This document shows, piece after piece, positions 1-9,615 of a DNA stretch of 64,000 nt. Source of the stretch: Cupriavidus nantongensis (lineage in GTDB: Bacteria; Pseudomonadota; Gammaproteobacteria; Burkholderiales; Burkholderiaceae); assembly GCF_001598055.1 (NCBI RefSeq), contig NZ_CP014844.1, positions 3,747,642-3,811,641 on the forward strand, in the 5' to 3' direction. The translations under genes were made by a program, and so were the position numbers. Below the pieces are notes generated by a model that saw only the letters and a program-made list of their open reading frames with translations, searched no databases and was not told the origin of the DNA. Every line of letters begins with the position of its first letter. Position 1 is the stretch's first letter.

Positions 1-1447
1 CGTCCAGCCGTGCCGACAGCGCCGGGTAGCACATCAGCAACTGGATCACCCGCTGCTCCAGCCCGGTCGGAGCCTGGCGGCGCGCGCGCGGGCGCGGCTG
101 GGCGAAGCGCCCGACCCGTGCCGGGTCGCTGCGCAGGCCGCAGATTGCCTCGATCTCCGCGGGCGTCGTACCGGTGGCATCGGCAAGTTCGCGCACGATC
201 TGTAGCCGCAGCCCACCCGCCGGCATCGCCTGCAGCAGCGGCTTGGCCTCGTATTGGGCACGGGCGCGACCCTCGGGCTGGCGCAGGTCCAGTTCCTCGG
301 TGACCGACTGCAGCAAAAAGCGCGACAGCGGCATCGCATTGCGCACCTGCGCGGCGAAGGCCTCGGTGCCCTCTTCGCGCACATAGCTGTCGGGGTCGTG
401 CTCGGCCGGCAGGAACAGGAAGCGGATGGTCTTGTTGTCGGCCACGTGTGGCAGGCACGCCTCGAGCGCCCGCCTGGCGGCGCGCCGGCCCGCCGAATCG
501 CCGTCGAACGAGAACACCACCGCGTCGGTCTGGCGCAGCAGCTTCTGCACGTGCACGGGCGTGCACGCCGTGCCCAGGGTGGCGACGGCGTTGGCAAAAC
601 CGAGCTGGGCCAGTGCCACGACGTCCATATACCCTTCGACCACCAGCACATAGCCGGTTTCCCGGATCGCATGGCGGGCCTCGAACAAGCCATACAGCTC
701 GGTGCCCTTGCTGAACAGCGGGGTCTCGGGCGAGTTCAGGTACTTGGGCTCACCCTGCCCCATCACGCGGCCGCCGAAGCCGATCACCGCGCCCTTGGTG
801 TTGCGGATCGGGAACATGATGCGGTCGCGGAAGCGGTCGTAGCGCCGCGGCTTGCCGTCCGCGTCGCGCTTGTCGCTTTCGATCAGCAGGCCGGCCTCGA
901 CCAGCGGCGCCGCCACGTTGTCGTCGCGATAGCTGCCGAACACCGCCTCCAGGCCCTGCCAGTCATCGGGCGCATAGCCAAGGCCGAACTGGCCGGCAAT
1001 CTCGCCGGTCAGCCCGCGCCCCTTCAGGTACTGGATGGCCTGCGGGGCGCCGCGCAGCTGGCGGCGGTAGAAGTCGGTGGCGCGGGTCATGGCGTCGGAC
1101 AGCGCCACCGAGCGCGCCTGCTGTTCGGCACGCTGGCCGGGTGGCAGGCGGTCGCGCTCCTCGGGCACGGTCATGCCGACCGACTGGGCAAGCTCGCGCA
1201 CCGCCTCCGGGTACGACTGGCCGGAAAACTCCATCAGGAAGCCGATGGCCGAGCCATGCGCGCCGCAGCCGAAGCAGTGGTAGAACTGCTTGGTCGGCGA
1301 CACCGTGAACGACGGCGATTTCTCGTTATGGAACGGGCACAGCCCCATGAAATTGGCGCCGCCCTTCTTCAGCTGCACATACTTGCCCACCACATCGACA
1401 ATGTCGACACGGTTGAGCAGGTCCTGAATAAAGGATTGCGGAATCAC
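1..1447 (-). CDS. dnaG: DNA primase DnaG (C-terminus cut by window edge)
   Basis: DnaG makes the RNA primers for replication forks. The visible part is about 482 of roughly 600 residues. It opens with the CHC2 zinc-binding domain (Cys37-x2-His40, then Cys58-x2-Cys61 in CFGCGAHG). This is followed by the RNA-polymerase core with a TOPRIM segment (VVEGYMDVVAL, then [17 protein letters not shown]). The C-terminal DnaB-interacting domain lies outside the window. The start is a GTG at 1445-1447, giving MIPQSFIQDLL, which aligns with the usual DnaG N-terminus; a CAGGACGG stretch upstream may be the ribosome site. It lies last in the visible order rpsU-yqeY-dnaG, the classical macromolecular-synthesis operon; rpoD would be expected next, outside the window. 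Confidence 0.95.
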   Translation of the reverse strand, partial: MIPQSFIQDLLNRVDIVDVVGKYVQLKKGGANFMGLCPFHNEKSPSFTVSPTKQFYHCFGCGAHGSAIGFLMEFSGQSYPEAVRELAQSVGMTVPEERDRLPPGQRAEQQARSVALSDAMTRATDFYRRQLRGAPQAIQYLKGRGLTGEIAGQFGLGYAPDDWQGLEAVFGSYRDDNVAAPLVEAGLLIESDKRDADGKPRRYDRFRDRIMFPIRNTKGAVIGFGGRVMGQGEPKYLNSPETPLFSKGTELYGLFEARHAIRETGYVLVVEGYMDVVALAQLGFANAVATLGTACTPVHVQKLLRQTDAVVFSFDGDSAGRRAARRALEACLPHVADNKTIRFLFLPAEHDPDSYVREEGTEAFAAQVRNAMPLSRFLLQSVTEELDLRQPEGRARAQYEAKPLLQAMPAGGLRLQIVRELADATGTTPAEIEAICGLRSDPARVGRFAQPRPRARRQAPTGLEQRVIQLLMCYPALSARLD

Positions 1448-1469
1448 CCGACTGACCGTCCTGAGGCTT

Positions 1470-1497
1470 GGCCGTCCCACGGCGGGCGGCCCTTTTT
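1470..1497 (+). terminator. Hairpin with T-run, antisense to the dnaG leader
   Basis: GGCCGTCC (1470-1477) pairs with GGGCGGCC (1484-1491), with one G-U pair and a 6-nt loop. CTTTTT follows on the plus strand. It reads as an intrinsic terminator for plus-strand (antisense) transcripts. In the minus direction of the operon it is only a hairpin preceded by an A-run. No plus-strand gene lies upstream in the window, so its role is unclear. Confidence 0.3.
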
Positions 1498-1647
1498 GGA
1501 ATGCGTGACCGGTGCGGCGCCCGGCTGCTATCGGAATATTGTAGTGCAGCACAGAACGGCTGCCCGGATTGCTTCACATCTGCGCGCAACACCTGTGATT
1601 TAACAGCTTCTTGCGCGCATCACGCTTACAACCCATTAAATCAGTAT

Positions 1648-2097
1648 TTACTTTGGTGCAAGCGCGGCCTTGACCAGCGCGGATACGGCGGTCATGTCGG
1701 CACGGCCGGCCAGCTTGCCCTTGAGCACGCCCATGACCTTGCCCATATCCTGCGGGCCGGCGGCGCCGGTGGCGGCCACGGCCTGCTGCACCTCGGCGGC
1801 CACTTCCTCATCCGACAGCGCGGCGGGCATATAGACCTTCAGCACCTCGACCTCGGCCAGTTCCTTGTCGGCAAGGTCATTGCGGCCGGCCTGCTGGAAC
1901 TGCGCGATCGAGTCCTTGCGCTGCTTGATCAGCTTTTCGACCACGGCCAGCACGGCGCTGTCGTCCAGTTCGACGCGTTCGTCGACTTCGCGCTGCTTGA
2001 TCGCCGCCAGCAGCAGGCGGATGGTGCCAAGGCGCTCGGTCTCGCGCGCACGCATGGCGGTCTTCATGTCTTCGCTGATACGGGCTTTGAGGGACAT
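1648..2097 (-). CDS. yqeY: GatB/YqeY domain protein
   Basis: A 149-residue helical protein of the YqeY family, which resembles the tail domain of the GatB amidotransferase subunit; its exact role is not settled. The N-terminus MSLKARISEDMKTAMRAR and the segment LGTIRLLLAAIKQREVDER are typical. The start chosen (2097) has a GGAAGA ribosome site about 5 nt upstream; the frame stays open further 5' but without family similarity. It lies between rpsU and dnaG on the same strand, the order common in Proteobacteria, so it is probably co-transcribed with them. A 200-bp spacer separates it from dnaG. Confidence 0.92.
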   Translation of the reverse strand: MSLKARISEDMKTAMRARETERLGTIRLLLAAIKQREVDERVELDDSAVLAVVEKLIKQRKDSIAQFQQAGRNDLADKELAEVEVLKVYMPAALSDEEVAAEVQQAVAATGAAGPQDMGKVMGVLKGKLAGRADMTAVSALVKAALAPK

Positions 2098-2222
2098 CGT
2101 GATCTTCCAGAAAGTGGGCAGGCACTTACACATGGCGGCGGATGCCGCCGCTGCAAGGCCCATAACGCAAAAACCCGCCGAGCATACGCCACAGCGGGTC
2201 GGGGGCAAGCGCGAAGCCGGCG

Positions 2223-2435
2223 TCAGTACAGCTTCTTCTGCAGCATCTGGCTGCGGATGCGCTTGTAATGGCGCTTCTCTGCCGCAGCCTTCTTGCGCTT
2301 GCGCGCGGCGGTGGGCTTTTCGTAAAACTCGCGAGCCCGCAGTTCCGGGAGCAGGCCGTTCTTTTCGATGGTGCGCTTGAAACGGCGCAGGGCAACTTCA
2401 AAAGGCTCGTTTTCCTTGAGGCGGATCGTAGTCAT
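2223..2435 (-). CDS. rpsU: 30S ribosomal protein S21
   Basis: A 70-residue basic protein of the S21 family, a small-subunit protein that helps early mRNA pairing. The sequence [20 protein letters not shown] and the Lys/Arg-rich tail ([18 protein letters not shown]) are diagnostic. The frame remains open upstream to about 2654, but the S21 start is clearly at 2435. It heads the rpsU-yqeY-dnaG operon, and a TACAAT box lies about 50 nt upstream. Confidence 0.97.
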   Translation of the reverse strand: MTTIRLKENEPFEVALRRFKRTIEKNGLLPELRAREFYEKPTAARKRKKAAAEKRHYKRIRSQMLQKKLY

Positions 2436-2486
2436 TTGGCCGGAAAATGAAAGTATTTTCGGGATGGCGGCGTTACGAAGTTCTGG

Positions 2487-2492
2487 ATTGTA
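2487..2492 (-). promoter_or_regulatory. Candidate -10 box for rpsU operon
   Basis: TACAAT on the minus strand, 52 nt upstream of the rpsU start codon. No good -35 hexamer is visible 16-18 nt further upstream, so this rests on the -10 match and position only. Confidence 0.4.
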
Positions 2493-2569
2493 GCACCAAC
2501 AATCTGGCGCGGAAGTGGCGTGCAACGGACGCGACGGATGTGCGTCAAGCGGTACAAATGCAGTCTGGT

Positions 2570-3829
2570 TCAGGCTGCGGATTGCCCCGGCCGGCCCTGC
2601 CGCGCAGCCTCGGCCGCGGCCTGCCCCGCCGCCACCGCGGAGGCCCAGGCCCACTGGAAGTTGTAGCCTCCGAGCCAGCCGGTCACGTCGACCACTTCGC
2701 CAATGAAATACAGGCCCGGCACGTCGCGCGCCATCATGGTGGACGACGACAATGCCCGGGTGTCGACCCCGCCCAGCGTGACCTCGGCCTTGCGATAGCC
2801 CTCGGTACCGGACGGCACGATGCGCCAGCCGTTGAGCGCCGCCCCGAGCTTGCGCAGCGCCTTGTCGGTCACGTCATGCAGCGGCATCGTCGCCGCGACG
2901 CCCGCGGCCGCGCACCACGCCTCGGCCAGCCGCGACGGCAGCCGTTGCGCCAGCAGGTTGCCCAGGTGCTTGCGGCTGCCGGCTTTCTGCTCCAGCAGCC
3001 AGGCGGCGGCGTCCTCGCCATCGAACAGGTCGATCGCGACCGGCGTGCCGGGACGCCAGTAGCTGGAGATCTGCAGCACCGCCGGACCCGACAGGCCGCG
3101 GTGCGTCCACAGCAGGTCCTCGCGGAACGCGCCCGCGGCCTTGCCGCTGCCGGTGGCGATATCGACTTCGAGCGAGACGCCCGCCAGCGGCACGAACGGC
3201 GCCCAGTCGTTGCCGTCGAAGGTCAGCGGCACCAGCGCCGGCCGGGTCTCGACGATGCCCATCCCGAACTGCCGGGCAATGCGGTAGCCGAAGTCGCTGG
3301 CGCCGATCTTGGGGATCGACAGGCCGCCGGTGGCCACCACCAGCGCGCCGGCCCGCACCGTGCCCGCGGCGGTGAGCAGCAGGAAATCGTCGCCCTCGCG
3401 GCGGATTTCGGCGACCGTGCAGCCGGTCTGCCAGCGCACCTGCCCGGTGTCGCATTCGGCGCGCAGCATCGCGATCACGTCTTCGGCGCTGTCGTTGCAG
3501 AACAGCTGGCCGCGGTGCTTCTCGTGCCAGGCGATGCCATGGCGACGCATCAGCGCCAGGAAATCCTGCGGCGTGTAGCGGGCCAGCGCCGAGCGGCAGA
3601 AGTGCGGATTGGACGACAGGTAATTGGCGGGCCCGGCCTGCAGGTTGGTGAAGTTGCAGCGGCCGCCGCCCGAGATGCGGATCTTCTCGGCGAGCCGGGT
3701 GGCATGGTCGATCAGCACCACGCGCGCGCCGTTCTGCCCCGCCACCGCGGCGCACATCATGCCCGCGGCGCCGGCGCCCAGTACCGCCACGTCATACCGG
3801 CCGGTCCGGGCCTGGGCTGCCCCGCTCAT
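2570..3829 (-). CDS. YhiN-family NAD(P)/FAD-dependent flavoprotein
   Basis: A 419-residue flavoprotein of the HI0933/YhiN family (aminoacetone oxidase-like; often annotated only as NAD(P)/FAD-dependent oxidoreductase). The N-terminal dinucleotide fold is [14 protein letters not shown], followed by the family motif [33 protein letters not shown] follows in mid-protein and [19 protein letters not shown] near the C-terminus, where the flavin-binding fold closes. The substrate is not known from sequence. The gene is divergent from tsaD, which it faces across about 146 bp, and is transcribed toward rpsU, possibly with read-through into that operon. Confidence 0.88.
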   Translation of the reverse strand: MSGAAQARTGRYDVAVLGAGAAGMMCAAVAGQNGARVVLIDHATRLAEKIRISGGGRCNFTNLQAGPANYLSSNPHFCRSALARYTPQDFLALMRRHGIAWHEKHRGQLFCNDSAEDVIAMLRAECDTGQVRWQTGCTVAEIRREGDDFLLLTAAGTVRAGALVVATGGLSIPKIGASDFGYRIARQFGMGIVETRPALVPLTFDGNDWAPFVPLAGVSLEVDIATGSGKAAGAFREDLLWTHRGLSGPAVLQISSYWRPGTPVAIDLFDGEDAAAWLLEQKAGSRKHLGNLLAQRLPSRLAEAWCAAAGVAATMPLHDVTDKALRKLGAALNGWRIVPSGTEGYRKAEVTLGGVDTRALSSSTMMARDVPGLYFIGEVVDVTGWLGGYNFQWAWASAVAAGQAAAEAARQGRPGQSAA

Positions 3830-3878
3830 TGCACGCCTCGCGAATCCATGTGTCTTGCCACCGCCTGAGAAAGGGCAG

Positions 3879-3884
3879 ATTGTA
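3879..3884 (-). promoter_or_regulatory. Candidate -10 box for the YhiN-family gene
   Basis: TACAAT on the minus strand, 50 nt upstream of the flavoprotein start. No convincing -35 element is visible. Confidence 0.3.
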
Positions 3885-3975
3885 GCGAAAAGCGCGCCGC
3901 GCGCCGCTGTGCTACCCTGCGCGCTTCCCGCAAACCCTTGTTCCGACGGCTGTTTCCGTGACCGGAGACGTCGTC

Positions 3976-5019
3976 ATGCTTCCCATGCTTGTCCTCGGCA
4001 TCGAATCTTCCTGCGACGAAACCGGCCTCGCCCTCTATGACACCGGCGCCGGCCTGCTCGCGCACGCGCTGCACTCGCAGATCGCCATGCACCGCGACTA
4101 CGGCGGCGTGGTCCCCGAGCTGGCCTCGCGCGACCATATCCGCCGCGTGCTGCCGCTGCTGGAACAGGTGCTGGCCGACGCCGGCCGCACTCGCCAGGAC
4201 ATCGACGCCATCGCCTTCACCCAGGGCCCCGGGCTGGCGGGCGCGCTGCTGGTCGGTGCCTCGGTGGCCAATGCGCTGGGCTTTGCGCTGAACGTGCCGA
4301 TGGTGGGCGTGCACCACCTGGAAGGCCACCTGCTGTCGCCGCTGCTGACGCGCGAGCCGCCGCCGTTCCCGTTCGTGGCGCTGCTGGTGTCGGGCGGGCA
4401 TACACAGCTGATGGAAGTGCGCGGCATCGGCGACTACGCGCTGCTCGGCGAAACCCTCGACGATGCCGCCGGCGAAGCCTTCGACAAGACCGCCAAGCTG
4501 CTCGGCCTGGGCTATCCGGGCGGGCCGGAAGTGTCGCGCCTGGCCGAGTTCGGCGTGCCCGGCGCGTTCGAGCTGCCGCGGCCGATGCTGCATTCGGGCA
4601 ACCTGGATTTTTCCTTCGCCGGCCTGAAAACCGCGGTGCTGACGCAAACCCGCAAGCTGGCCAATACCTGCGAGCAGGACCGCGCCAACCTCGCGCGCGC
4701 CTTCGTCGATGCCATCGTCGACGTGCTGGCGGCCAAGTCGATGGCGGCGCTCAGGCAGACCGGGCACAAGCGGCTGGTAGTGGCTGGCGGCGTCGGCGCA
4801 AACCGGCAGCTGCGCGAACGGCTGGACCAGCTCGGCAGGCAGCGCAAGCTGGAGGTCTATTACCCTGACCTGGCGTTCTGCACCGACAACGGCGCGATGA
4901 TCGCGTTTGCGGGCGCGATGCGGCTGCAGGCCGCGCCCGAACTTGCACGGCGTGAATACGGTTATGGCGTGACACCGCGCTGGGACCTGGCGGATATCCG
5001 GTTGCCATCGGCGGCCTGA
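3976..5019 (+). CDS. tsaD: tRNA N6-threonylcarbamoyladenosine transferase TsaD
   Basis: TsaD transfers the threonylcarbamoyl group to A37 of ANN-decoding tRNAs, working with TsaB and TsaE in the cytoplasm. The sequence has the ASKHA-fold start [17 protein letters not shown], the metal-binding HxxxH at His114/His118 (HLEGH), [10 protein letters not shown] and, near the C-terminus, [15 protein letters not shown]. The length (347 residues) is normal. A GTG at 3958 would add six residues; I chose the ATG at 3976 because GGAGA lies about 7 nt upstream. In many Proteobacteria tsaD sits beside rpsU-dnaG, as here, with one extra gene between. It ends in a strong hairpin shared with folE2. Confidence 0.97.
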   Translation: MLPMLVLGIESSCDETGLALYDTGAGLLAHALHSQIAMHRDYGGVVPELASRDHIRRVLPLLEQVLADAGRTRQDIDAIAFTQGPGLAGALLVGASVANALGFALNVPMVGVHHLEGHLLSPLLTREPPPFPFVALLVSGGHTQLMEVRGIGDYALLGETLDDAAGEAFDKTAKLLGLGYPGGPEVSRLAEFGVPGAFELPRPMLHSGNLDFSFAGLKTAVLTQTRKLANTCEQDRANLARAFVDAIVDVLAAKSMAALRQTGHKRLVVAGGVGANRQLRERLDQLGRQRKLEVYYPDLAFCTDNGAMIAFAGAMRLQAAPELARREYGYGVTPRWDLADIRLPSAA

Positions 5020-5046
5020 CCGTCGACATACCGCAGCGCATCCAAG

Positions 5047-5079
5047 AAAAAAAGCCACCGAACTCTGGTGGCTTTTTTT
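5047..5079. terminator. Bidirectional terminator between tsaD and folE2
   Basis: AAAAAAAGCCACC (5047-5059) is the complement of GGTGGCTTTTTTT (5067-5079), with a 7-nt loop. A-run and T-run flank the GC stem, so it can end transcription from both convergent genes. Confidence 0.9.
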
Positions 5080-5098
5080 CTTACAGCGATAACCCCAA

Positions 5099-5902
5099 TC
5101 AACCGACGCGCTTGTCCCGCTCGATCACCGCATACGCGCTGTGGTTGTGGATCGACTCGAAGTTCTCCGCCTCCAGCACATAGGCCACGATGCGCTCATC
5201 GGCATTGAGCCGCATGGCGATGTCGCGCACCAGGTCCTCGACGAACTTGGGGTTCTCGTAGGCACGCTCGGTGACGAACTTTTCGTCGGGCCGCTTGAGC
5301 AGCCCCCACAGTTCGCACGATGCCTCTTCCTCGGCCATGCGGACCAGCGCTTCGACCGGCAGCTCGCCGGCCAGCTCGACGTTCATGGTGATATGCGAGC
5401 GCTGGTTGTGCGCGCCGTACTGCGAGATCTTCTTCGAGCACGGGCACAGGCTGGTCACCGGCACCAGCGCCTTCAGGAAAACCCGCGTGGCGCCGTTGCG
5501 CACTTCGCCGGTCAGCGTGACCTCGTAGTCCAGCAGCGACTCCACGCCCGACACCGGCGCGATCTTGCTGATGAAGTACGGGAACGTGACCTCGATGCGA
5601 CCGGCCTCGGCTTCGAGCTTCTCCAGCATCTTGTCCAGCATCAGCCGGAAGCTGGCCAGCTCCAGCGGCGCGCGCTCTTCCTCCAGCAGCGCGACGAAGC
5701 GCGACATATGCGTGCCCTTCTGGTCGGCGGGCAGGTGCACGTCGAGGTTGAAGGTGCCGACGGTCGGCACGACGCCGGCCGGGGTCTTCAGGGTCACGGG
5801 ATAGCGCACGCCCTTCACGCCGACACGCTGGATCGGGATCTGGCGGGTGTCGGGGCTCGACTGGACGTCGGGCATCACGAAGGCGGGGTTGATGTCATTC
5901 AT
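5099..5902 (-). CDS. folE2: GTP cyclohydrolase FolE2 (type IB)
   Basis: FolE2 makes dihydroneopterin triphosphate from GTP, the first step of folate synthesis and of queuosine precursors. It is the metal-flexible alternative to zinc-dependent FolE. The 267-residue protein has the family segments [12 protein letters not shown] and [21 protein letters not shown], the catalytic-cysteine region [19 protein letters not shown], and [14 protein letters not shown] near the C-terminus. In some bacteria folE2 is induced by zinc shortage through Zur; I see no clear Zur box in the 210 bp upstream. It is convergent with tsaD. Confidence 0.95.
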   Translation of the reverse strand: MNDINPAFVMPDVQSSPDTRQIPIQRVGVKGVRYPVTLKTPAGVVPTVGTFNLDVHLPADQKGTHMSRFVALLEEERAPLELASFRLMLDKMLEKLEAEAGRIEVTFPYFISKIAPVSGVESLLDYEVTLTGEVRNGATRVFLKALVPVTSLCPCSKKISQYGAHNQRSHITMNVELAGELPVEALVRMAEEEASCELWGLLKRPDEKFVTERAYENPKFVEDLVRDIAMRLNADERIVAYVLEAENFESIHNHSAYAVIERDKRVG

Positions 5903-6112
5903 CTACGGTTTCCTCCAGGGTTGCGCAGGCAGGCACAAGCCCTTACGGTCGCGGCATTTTCGCAGTCCCTCCATGCCGCGCAACGAGTGTGAAACCACGG
6001 GACCCGGCACTGGCGTGCCGACCCGCAGCTGCGAACACAAAAATCGGAGTGTAAGGGAATTCGGACGCACCCGTGGCGCGGCGGCCCGAATCCCCTTGGG
6101 GATGGCAGGTGA

Positions 6113-8029
6113 TCAGGCCACGCGCGAGGCGACCGTGACCTGCGGCTGGTCGAGCCCGAAACGCTCGCGCACCGAGCGCTCGATGCCGGCCGCGTCGAGG
6201 CCGCATTGCTGCAGCAGGAAACCCGGGTCGCCATGGTCGACGAAGCGGTCGGGCAGGCCCAGCGTCAGCACCGGCTTGTCGATGCCGGCCTCGGCCAGCG
6301 CTTCCAGCACGGCGCTGCCGGCGCCGCCCATCACGCTGCCCTCTTCCACCGTCACCAGGTAGTCGTGGTCGGCAGCCAGGCGCTTGACCAGCGCCACGTC
6401 GAGCGGCTTGACGAAGCGCATGTCGGCCACGGTGGCGTCGAGCGCCTCGGCCGCGCCCAGCGCCGGCTGCACCATCGAGCCAAATGCCAGCAAGCCGACG
6501 CGGTGCCCGGCGCGCGCGCCGCCCTCGCGGCGCACCACGCCCTTGCCCACCGGCACCGGGGCCAGGTCGGCGGCGATCGCCGCGCCCGGGCCGGAGCCGC
6601 GCGGATAGCGCACCGCGCTCGGGCAGTCCTGCTGGAACGCAGTGGTCAGCAGCTGGCGGCACTCGTTCTCGTCGGACGGCGTCATCACCATCATGTTAGG
6701 GATGCAGCGCAGGTAGGCAATATCGTAGGCGCCGGCGTGGGTCGCGCCGTCGGCGCCGACCAGGCCGGCGCGGTCCAGCGCGAATACCACCGGCAGGTTC
6801 TGCAGCGCCACGTCGTGGATCAGCTGGTCGTAGCCGCGCTGCAGGAAGGTCGAGTAGATCGCCACCACCGGCTTCAGGCCCTCGCAGGCCAGGCCGCCGG
6901 CGAAGGTCACCGCATGCTGCTCGGCGATGCCGACGTCGTAGTAGCGCTCGGGGAAGCGCTTCTCGAACTCGACCATGCCCGAGCCCTCGCGCATGGCCGG
7001 GGTGATGCCGACCAGGCGCTTGTCGGCCGCGGCCATGTCGCACAGCCAGTCGCCGAACACCTGGGTGTAGGTCTTGCGCGCGGGCTTGGCGGCCGGGCGG
7101 ATGCCTTCGGCCGGGTTGAACTTGCCCGGGCCGTGGTAGAGGATGGGGTCGGCCTCGGCCAGCTTGTAGCCCTGGCCCTTCTTGGTGACCACGTGCAGGA
7201 ACTGCGGGCCGCCGCCCTCGAGCGCGCGCTCGCGGATGTTCTGCAGCGTCGGCACCAGCGAATTCAGGTCGTGGCCGTCGATCGGGCCGATGTAGTTGAA
7301 GCCGAATTCCTCGAACAGCGTGGCCGGCACCATCATGCCCTTGGCGTGTTCCTCGAAGCGCTTGGCGAACTCCAGCACCGGCGGCGCCACCGACAGCACC
7401 TTCTCGATGCCCTTCTTGGTGGCGGCGTAGAACTGGCCGCTCAGCAGCCGCGCCAGGTGGCGGTTAAGCGCGCCCACCGGCGGCGAGATCGACATGTCGT
7501 TGTCGTTGAGCACCACCACCAGCGGCAGGTCCTTGTAGACGCCGGCGTTGTTGAGCGCCTCGAAGGCCATGCCGGCGGTCATCGCGCCGTCGCCGATCAC
7601 CGCCACCGAGACCCGCTTCTCGCCCAGCGTGCGCGCGCCCAGCGCCATGCCCAGCGCGGCCGAGATCGAGGTCGACGAGTGCGCGGTGCCGAAGGTGTCG
7701 TATTCGCTCTCGCTGCGGCGCGGGAAGCCGGAGATGCCGCCCCACTGGCGCAGCGTGCGCATGCGCTCGCGGCGGCCGGTCAGGATCTTGTGCGGGTAGC
7801 TCTGGTGGCCCACGTCCCACACCAGCCGGTCGTCCGGGGTGTTGAAGACATAGTGCAGCGCGATGGTCAGTTCGACCGTGCCCAGGTTGGACGACAGGTG
7901 GCCGCCAGTCTGCGAGACCGACTCCAGCACGTAGGCGCGCAGTTCGTCGGCCAGGGTCTGGAGCTCGCGCCGGTCGAGCTTGCGCAGGTCCGCGGGGGCG
8001 TCAATCTTGTTGAGGAGTGCGTAGGTCAT
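6113..8029 (-). CDS. dxs: 1-deoxy-D-xylulose-5-phosphate synthase
   Basis: Dxs condenses pyruvate and glyceraldehyde 3-phosphate to DXP, the entry step of the MEP isoprenoid pathway, using thiamine diphosphate. The 638-residue protein has the usual length. It shows [21 protein letters not shown], the diphosphate-binding motif [21 protein letters not shown] ending in NDNDMS, and the transketolase pyrimidine domain ([17 protein letters not shown]). It is the last gene of xseB-ispA-dxs, 24 nt downstream of ispA. Confidence 0.97.
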   Translation of the reverse strand: MTYALLNKIDAPADLRKLDRRELQTLADELRAYVLESVSQTGGHLSSNLGTVELTIALHYVFNTPDDRLVWDVGHQSYPHKILTGRRERMRTLRQWGGISGFPRRSESEYDTFGTAHSSTSISAALGMALGARTLGEKRVSVAVIGDGAMTAGMAFEALNNAGVYKDLPLVVVLNDNDMSISPPVGALNRHLARLLSGQFYAATKKGIEKVLSVAPPVLEFAKRFEEHAKGMMVPATLFEEFGFNYIGPIDGHDLNSLVPTLQNIRERALEGGGPQFLHVVTKKGQGYKLAEADPILYHGPGKFNPAEGIRPAAKPARKTYTQVFGDWLCDMAAADKRLVGITPAMREGSGMVEFEKRFPERYYDVGIAEQHAVTFAGGLACEGLKPVVAIYSTFLQRGYDQLIHDVALQNLPVVFALDRAGLVGADGATHAGAYDIAYLRCIPNMMVMTPSDENECRQLLTTAFQQDCPSAVRYPRGSGPGAAIAADLAPVPVGKGVVRREGGARAGHRVGLLAFGSMVQPALGAAEALDATVADMRFVKPLDVALVKRLAADHDYLVTVEEGSVMGGAGSAVLEALAEAGIDKPVLTLGLPDRFVDHGDPGFLLQQCGLDAAGIERSVRERFGLDQPQVTVASRVA

Positions 8030-8053
8030 GATGTCCGTTCGGCCGGCTCTAGT

Positions 8054-8938
8054 TTAATGCGTGCGCAGCACGATCAGGTCCGCCAGGTCGCGCAGCCGGG
8101 CGGCGCGCTCGCCGAAGCCGGCCAGCGCCTGGTAGGCCTCGGCGCGCAGCGACCCGGCCAGTTCGCGGGCCGCGTCCAGCCCCAGCAGCGACACGTAGGT
8201 GGGCTTGTCGTGGGCGGCGTCCTTGCCGGCGGTCTTGCCCAGCGTCGCGGTATCGGCGGTGACGTCCAGAATATCGTCTACCACCTGGAACGCCAATCCC
8301 ACCGCCGCCGCGTAGCGGTCCAGCGCGGCCAGGCCCGCGGCGTCGATCTCGCCACACAGCGCGCCCATGCGCACGCTGGCGCGCAGCAGCGCGCCGGTCT
8401 TCATGCGGTGCATGGCCTCGAGCGCGTCGCGCGTCATGGCGCGGCCCACGTTCTGCAGGTCGATCGCCTGGCCACCGGCCATGCCGGCCGAGCCCGAGGC
8501 CCGCGCCAGTTCCGCCACCAGCTGCAGCCGCACCGCGGGCGCGATCGGTCCGGCCTCCGCCAGCACGATGAAGGCCTGGGTCTGCAGCGCATCGCCGACC
8601 AGCAGCGCGGTGGCCTCGTCATAGGCCTTGTGCACGGTCGGCCGGCCGCGGCGCAGGTCGTCGTCGTCCATGCACGGCATGTCGTCGTGGACCAGCGAAT
8701 AGGCGTGGATCATCTCCACCGCGCACGCGGCCGCGTCGCAGGCCGCCGGGGCCGCGCCGCTGACTTCGCCGGCGGCATGGACCAGCAGCGGGCGCACGCG
8801 CTTGCCGCCACCGAGCGCAGCATAGCGCATCGCTTCGTGCAGCGTATGCGGCACCGTGCCGGCATCGGGCAGCGCGGCCTGCAGGGCGGCCTCGGTGCGC
8901 ACGCCCTGCGCCTGCATCCATTGTGCGAAGTCGCTCAT
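8054..8938 (-). CDS. ispA: Farnesyl diphosphate synthase (polyprenyl synthetase)
   Basis: A 294-residue all-helical prenyltransferase that builds geranyl/farnesyl diphosphate from DMAPP and IPP. The first aspartate-rich motif is in [18 protein letters not shown] and the second in [11 protein letters not shown]; lysines for pyrophosphate binding lie in GGGKRVRP and [11 protein letters not shown]. Length and motifs fit bacterial IspA. The start overlaps the xseB stop by 4 nt (ATGA), so translation is likely coupled. It feeds on dxs products, consistent with operon placement. Confidence 0.96.
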   Translation of the reverse strand: MSDFAQWMQAQGVRTEAALQAALPDAGTVPHTLHEAMRYAALGGGKRVRPLLVHAAGEVSGAAPAACDAAACAVEMIHAYSLVHDDMPCMDDDDLRRGRPTVHKAYDEATALLVGDALQTQAFIVLAEAGPIAPAVRLQLVAELARASGSAGMAGGQAIDLQNVGRAMTRDALEAMHRMKTGALLRASVRMGALCGEIDAAGLAALDRYAAAVGLAFQVVDDILDVTADTATLGKTAGKDAAHDKPTYVSLLGLDAARELAGSLRAEAYQALAGFGERAARLRDLADLIVLRTH

Positions 8939-9240
8939 GCCTGGTCCGTCTCCTGTGCGCCATTGGCACCGTTGCCATCTCCTGCCAGCGGCCTGAGCGC
9001 GTCGCCCTCCAGCACCCGCACCTGCTGCTCGACCCGCTCCAGCTTCTGCTGGCAGTAGCGCACCAGCTCGGCGCCGCGGCGGTACGCCGCGAGCGAGGCC
9101 TCGAGCGGCAGCTCGCCGCTTTCCATGCTGGCCACCAGCGTCTCCAGTTCGGCCATCGCCGCCTCGTAGGAAGCGGGCGGCGCCGAGGCGGGGTCGGCGG
9201 TGTTGTCGGTCTGGACCGCAGCGGTCGTGGTTTTTGGCAT
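8935..9240 (-). CDS. xseB: Exodeoxyribonuclease VII small subunit
   Basis: A 101-residue protein matching XseB, the small subunit of the ssDNA exonuclease ExoVII. The conserved core is [20 protein letters not shown], then [22 protein letters not shown], with the helical hairpin typical of the family. N- and C-terminal tails are low-complexity. I start it at the ATG at 9240 (MPKTTTAAV); a longer open frame exists upstream without similarity. It overlaps ispA by 4 nt. xseB-ispA-dxs is a common order in Proteobacteria. Confidence 0.93.
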   Translation of the reverse strand: MPKTTTAAVQTDNTADPASAPPASYEAAMAELETLVASMESGELPLEASLAAYRRGAELVRYCQQKLERVEQQVRVLEGDALRPLAGDGNGANGAQETDQA

Positions 9241-9615
9241 ATCAGGCCCTGGAAGCTGGAACCGGGGGAAACCCGGATGGGGAAGCCCGGATTTTACGCC
9301 AAAGCGCGGCCATGCCCCCATCTTGCCGGAGGATACCGTGCCCCGATCGGGTGCTTCCGATGCAGAAGTGACTTGTGCGCTCGGGTCGTCTTTCCGAATG
9401 CGCCCGCTACGGCACCCAGAAGACGACCCGGGTCGACTTTTTCGCTAAAAAGGCAAAAAAATCAGTCCCTTAACTTTTCGGGTCGGGTACAATCTCCCGT
9501 TCGCCGCCAGGGGTTGCAAGAGTGTCCCGCCGGGCGGCAGTCTTTCCCAAATCGATTCCATTTTCGATGGTTGGGTTGTTCACTGCTTTCACCTGTTCAT
9601 CTGGGAGTGGGGATA
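9241..9615. other. Intergenic region between xseB and the Rieske oxygenase gene
   Basis: 375 bp without a credible gene, holding the promoters of two divergent units. Visible marks are a perfect 12-bp palindrome CGACCCGGGTCG (9424-9435), an AT-rich patch (9439-9475) and a TACAAT box (9488-9493) on the plus strand. CGGGTCG half-sites recur near 9382 and 9479. There is a purine-rich GGGAGTGGGGATA just before the oxygenase ATG. Confidence 0.6.
9424..9435. promoter_or_regulatory. Palindrome CGACCCGGGTCG upstream of the Rieske gene
   Basis: A perfect 12-bp inverted repeat about 53 nt upstream of a TACAAT box at 9488-9493. Position and symmetry suit a dimeric regulator, but GC-rich palindromes also arise by chance. 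Confidence 0.3.

Noticed and set aside
6206..9058. A 950-residue open frame antisense to dxs, ispA and xseB
   Set aside because: It mirrors real genes with strong motifs; its product is rich in Gln, His, Arg and Ala, the usual shadow of high-GC coding sequence.
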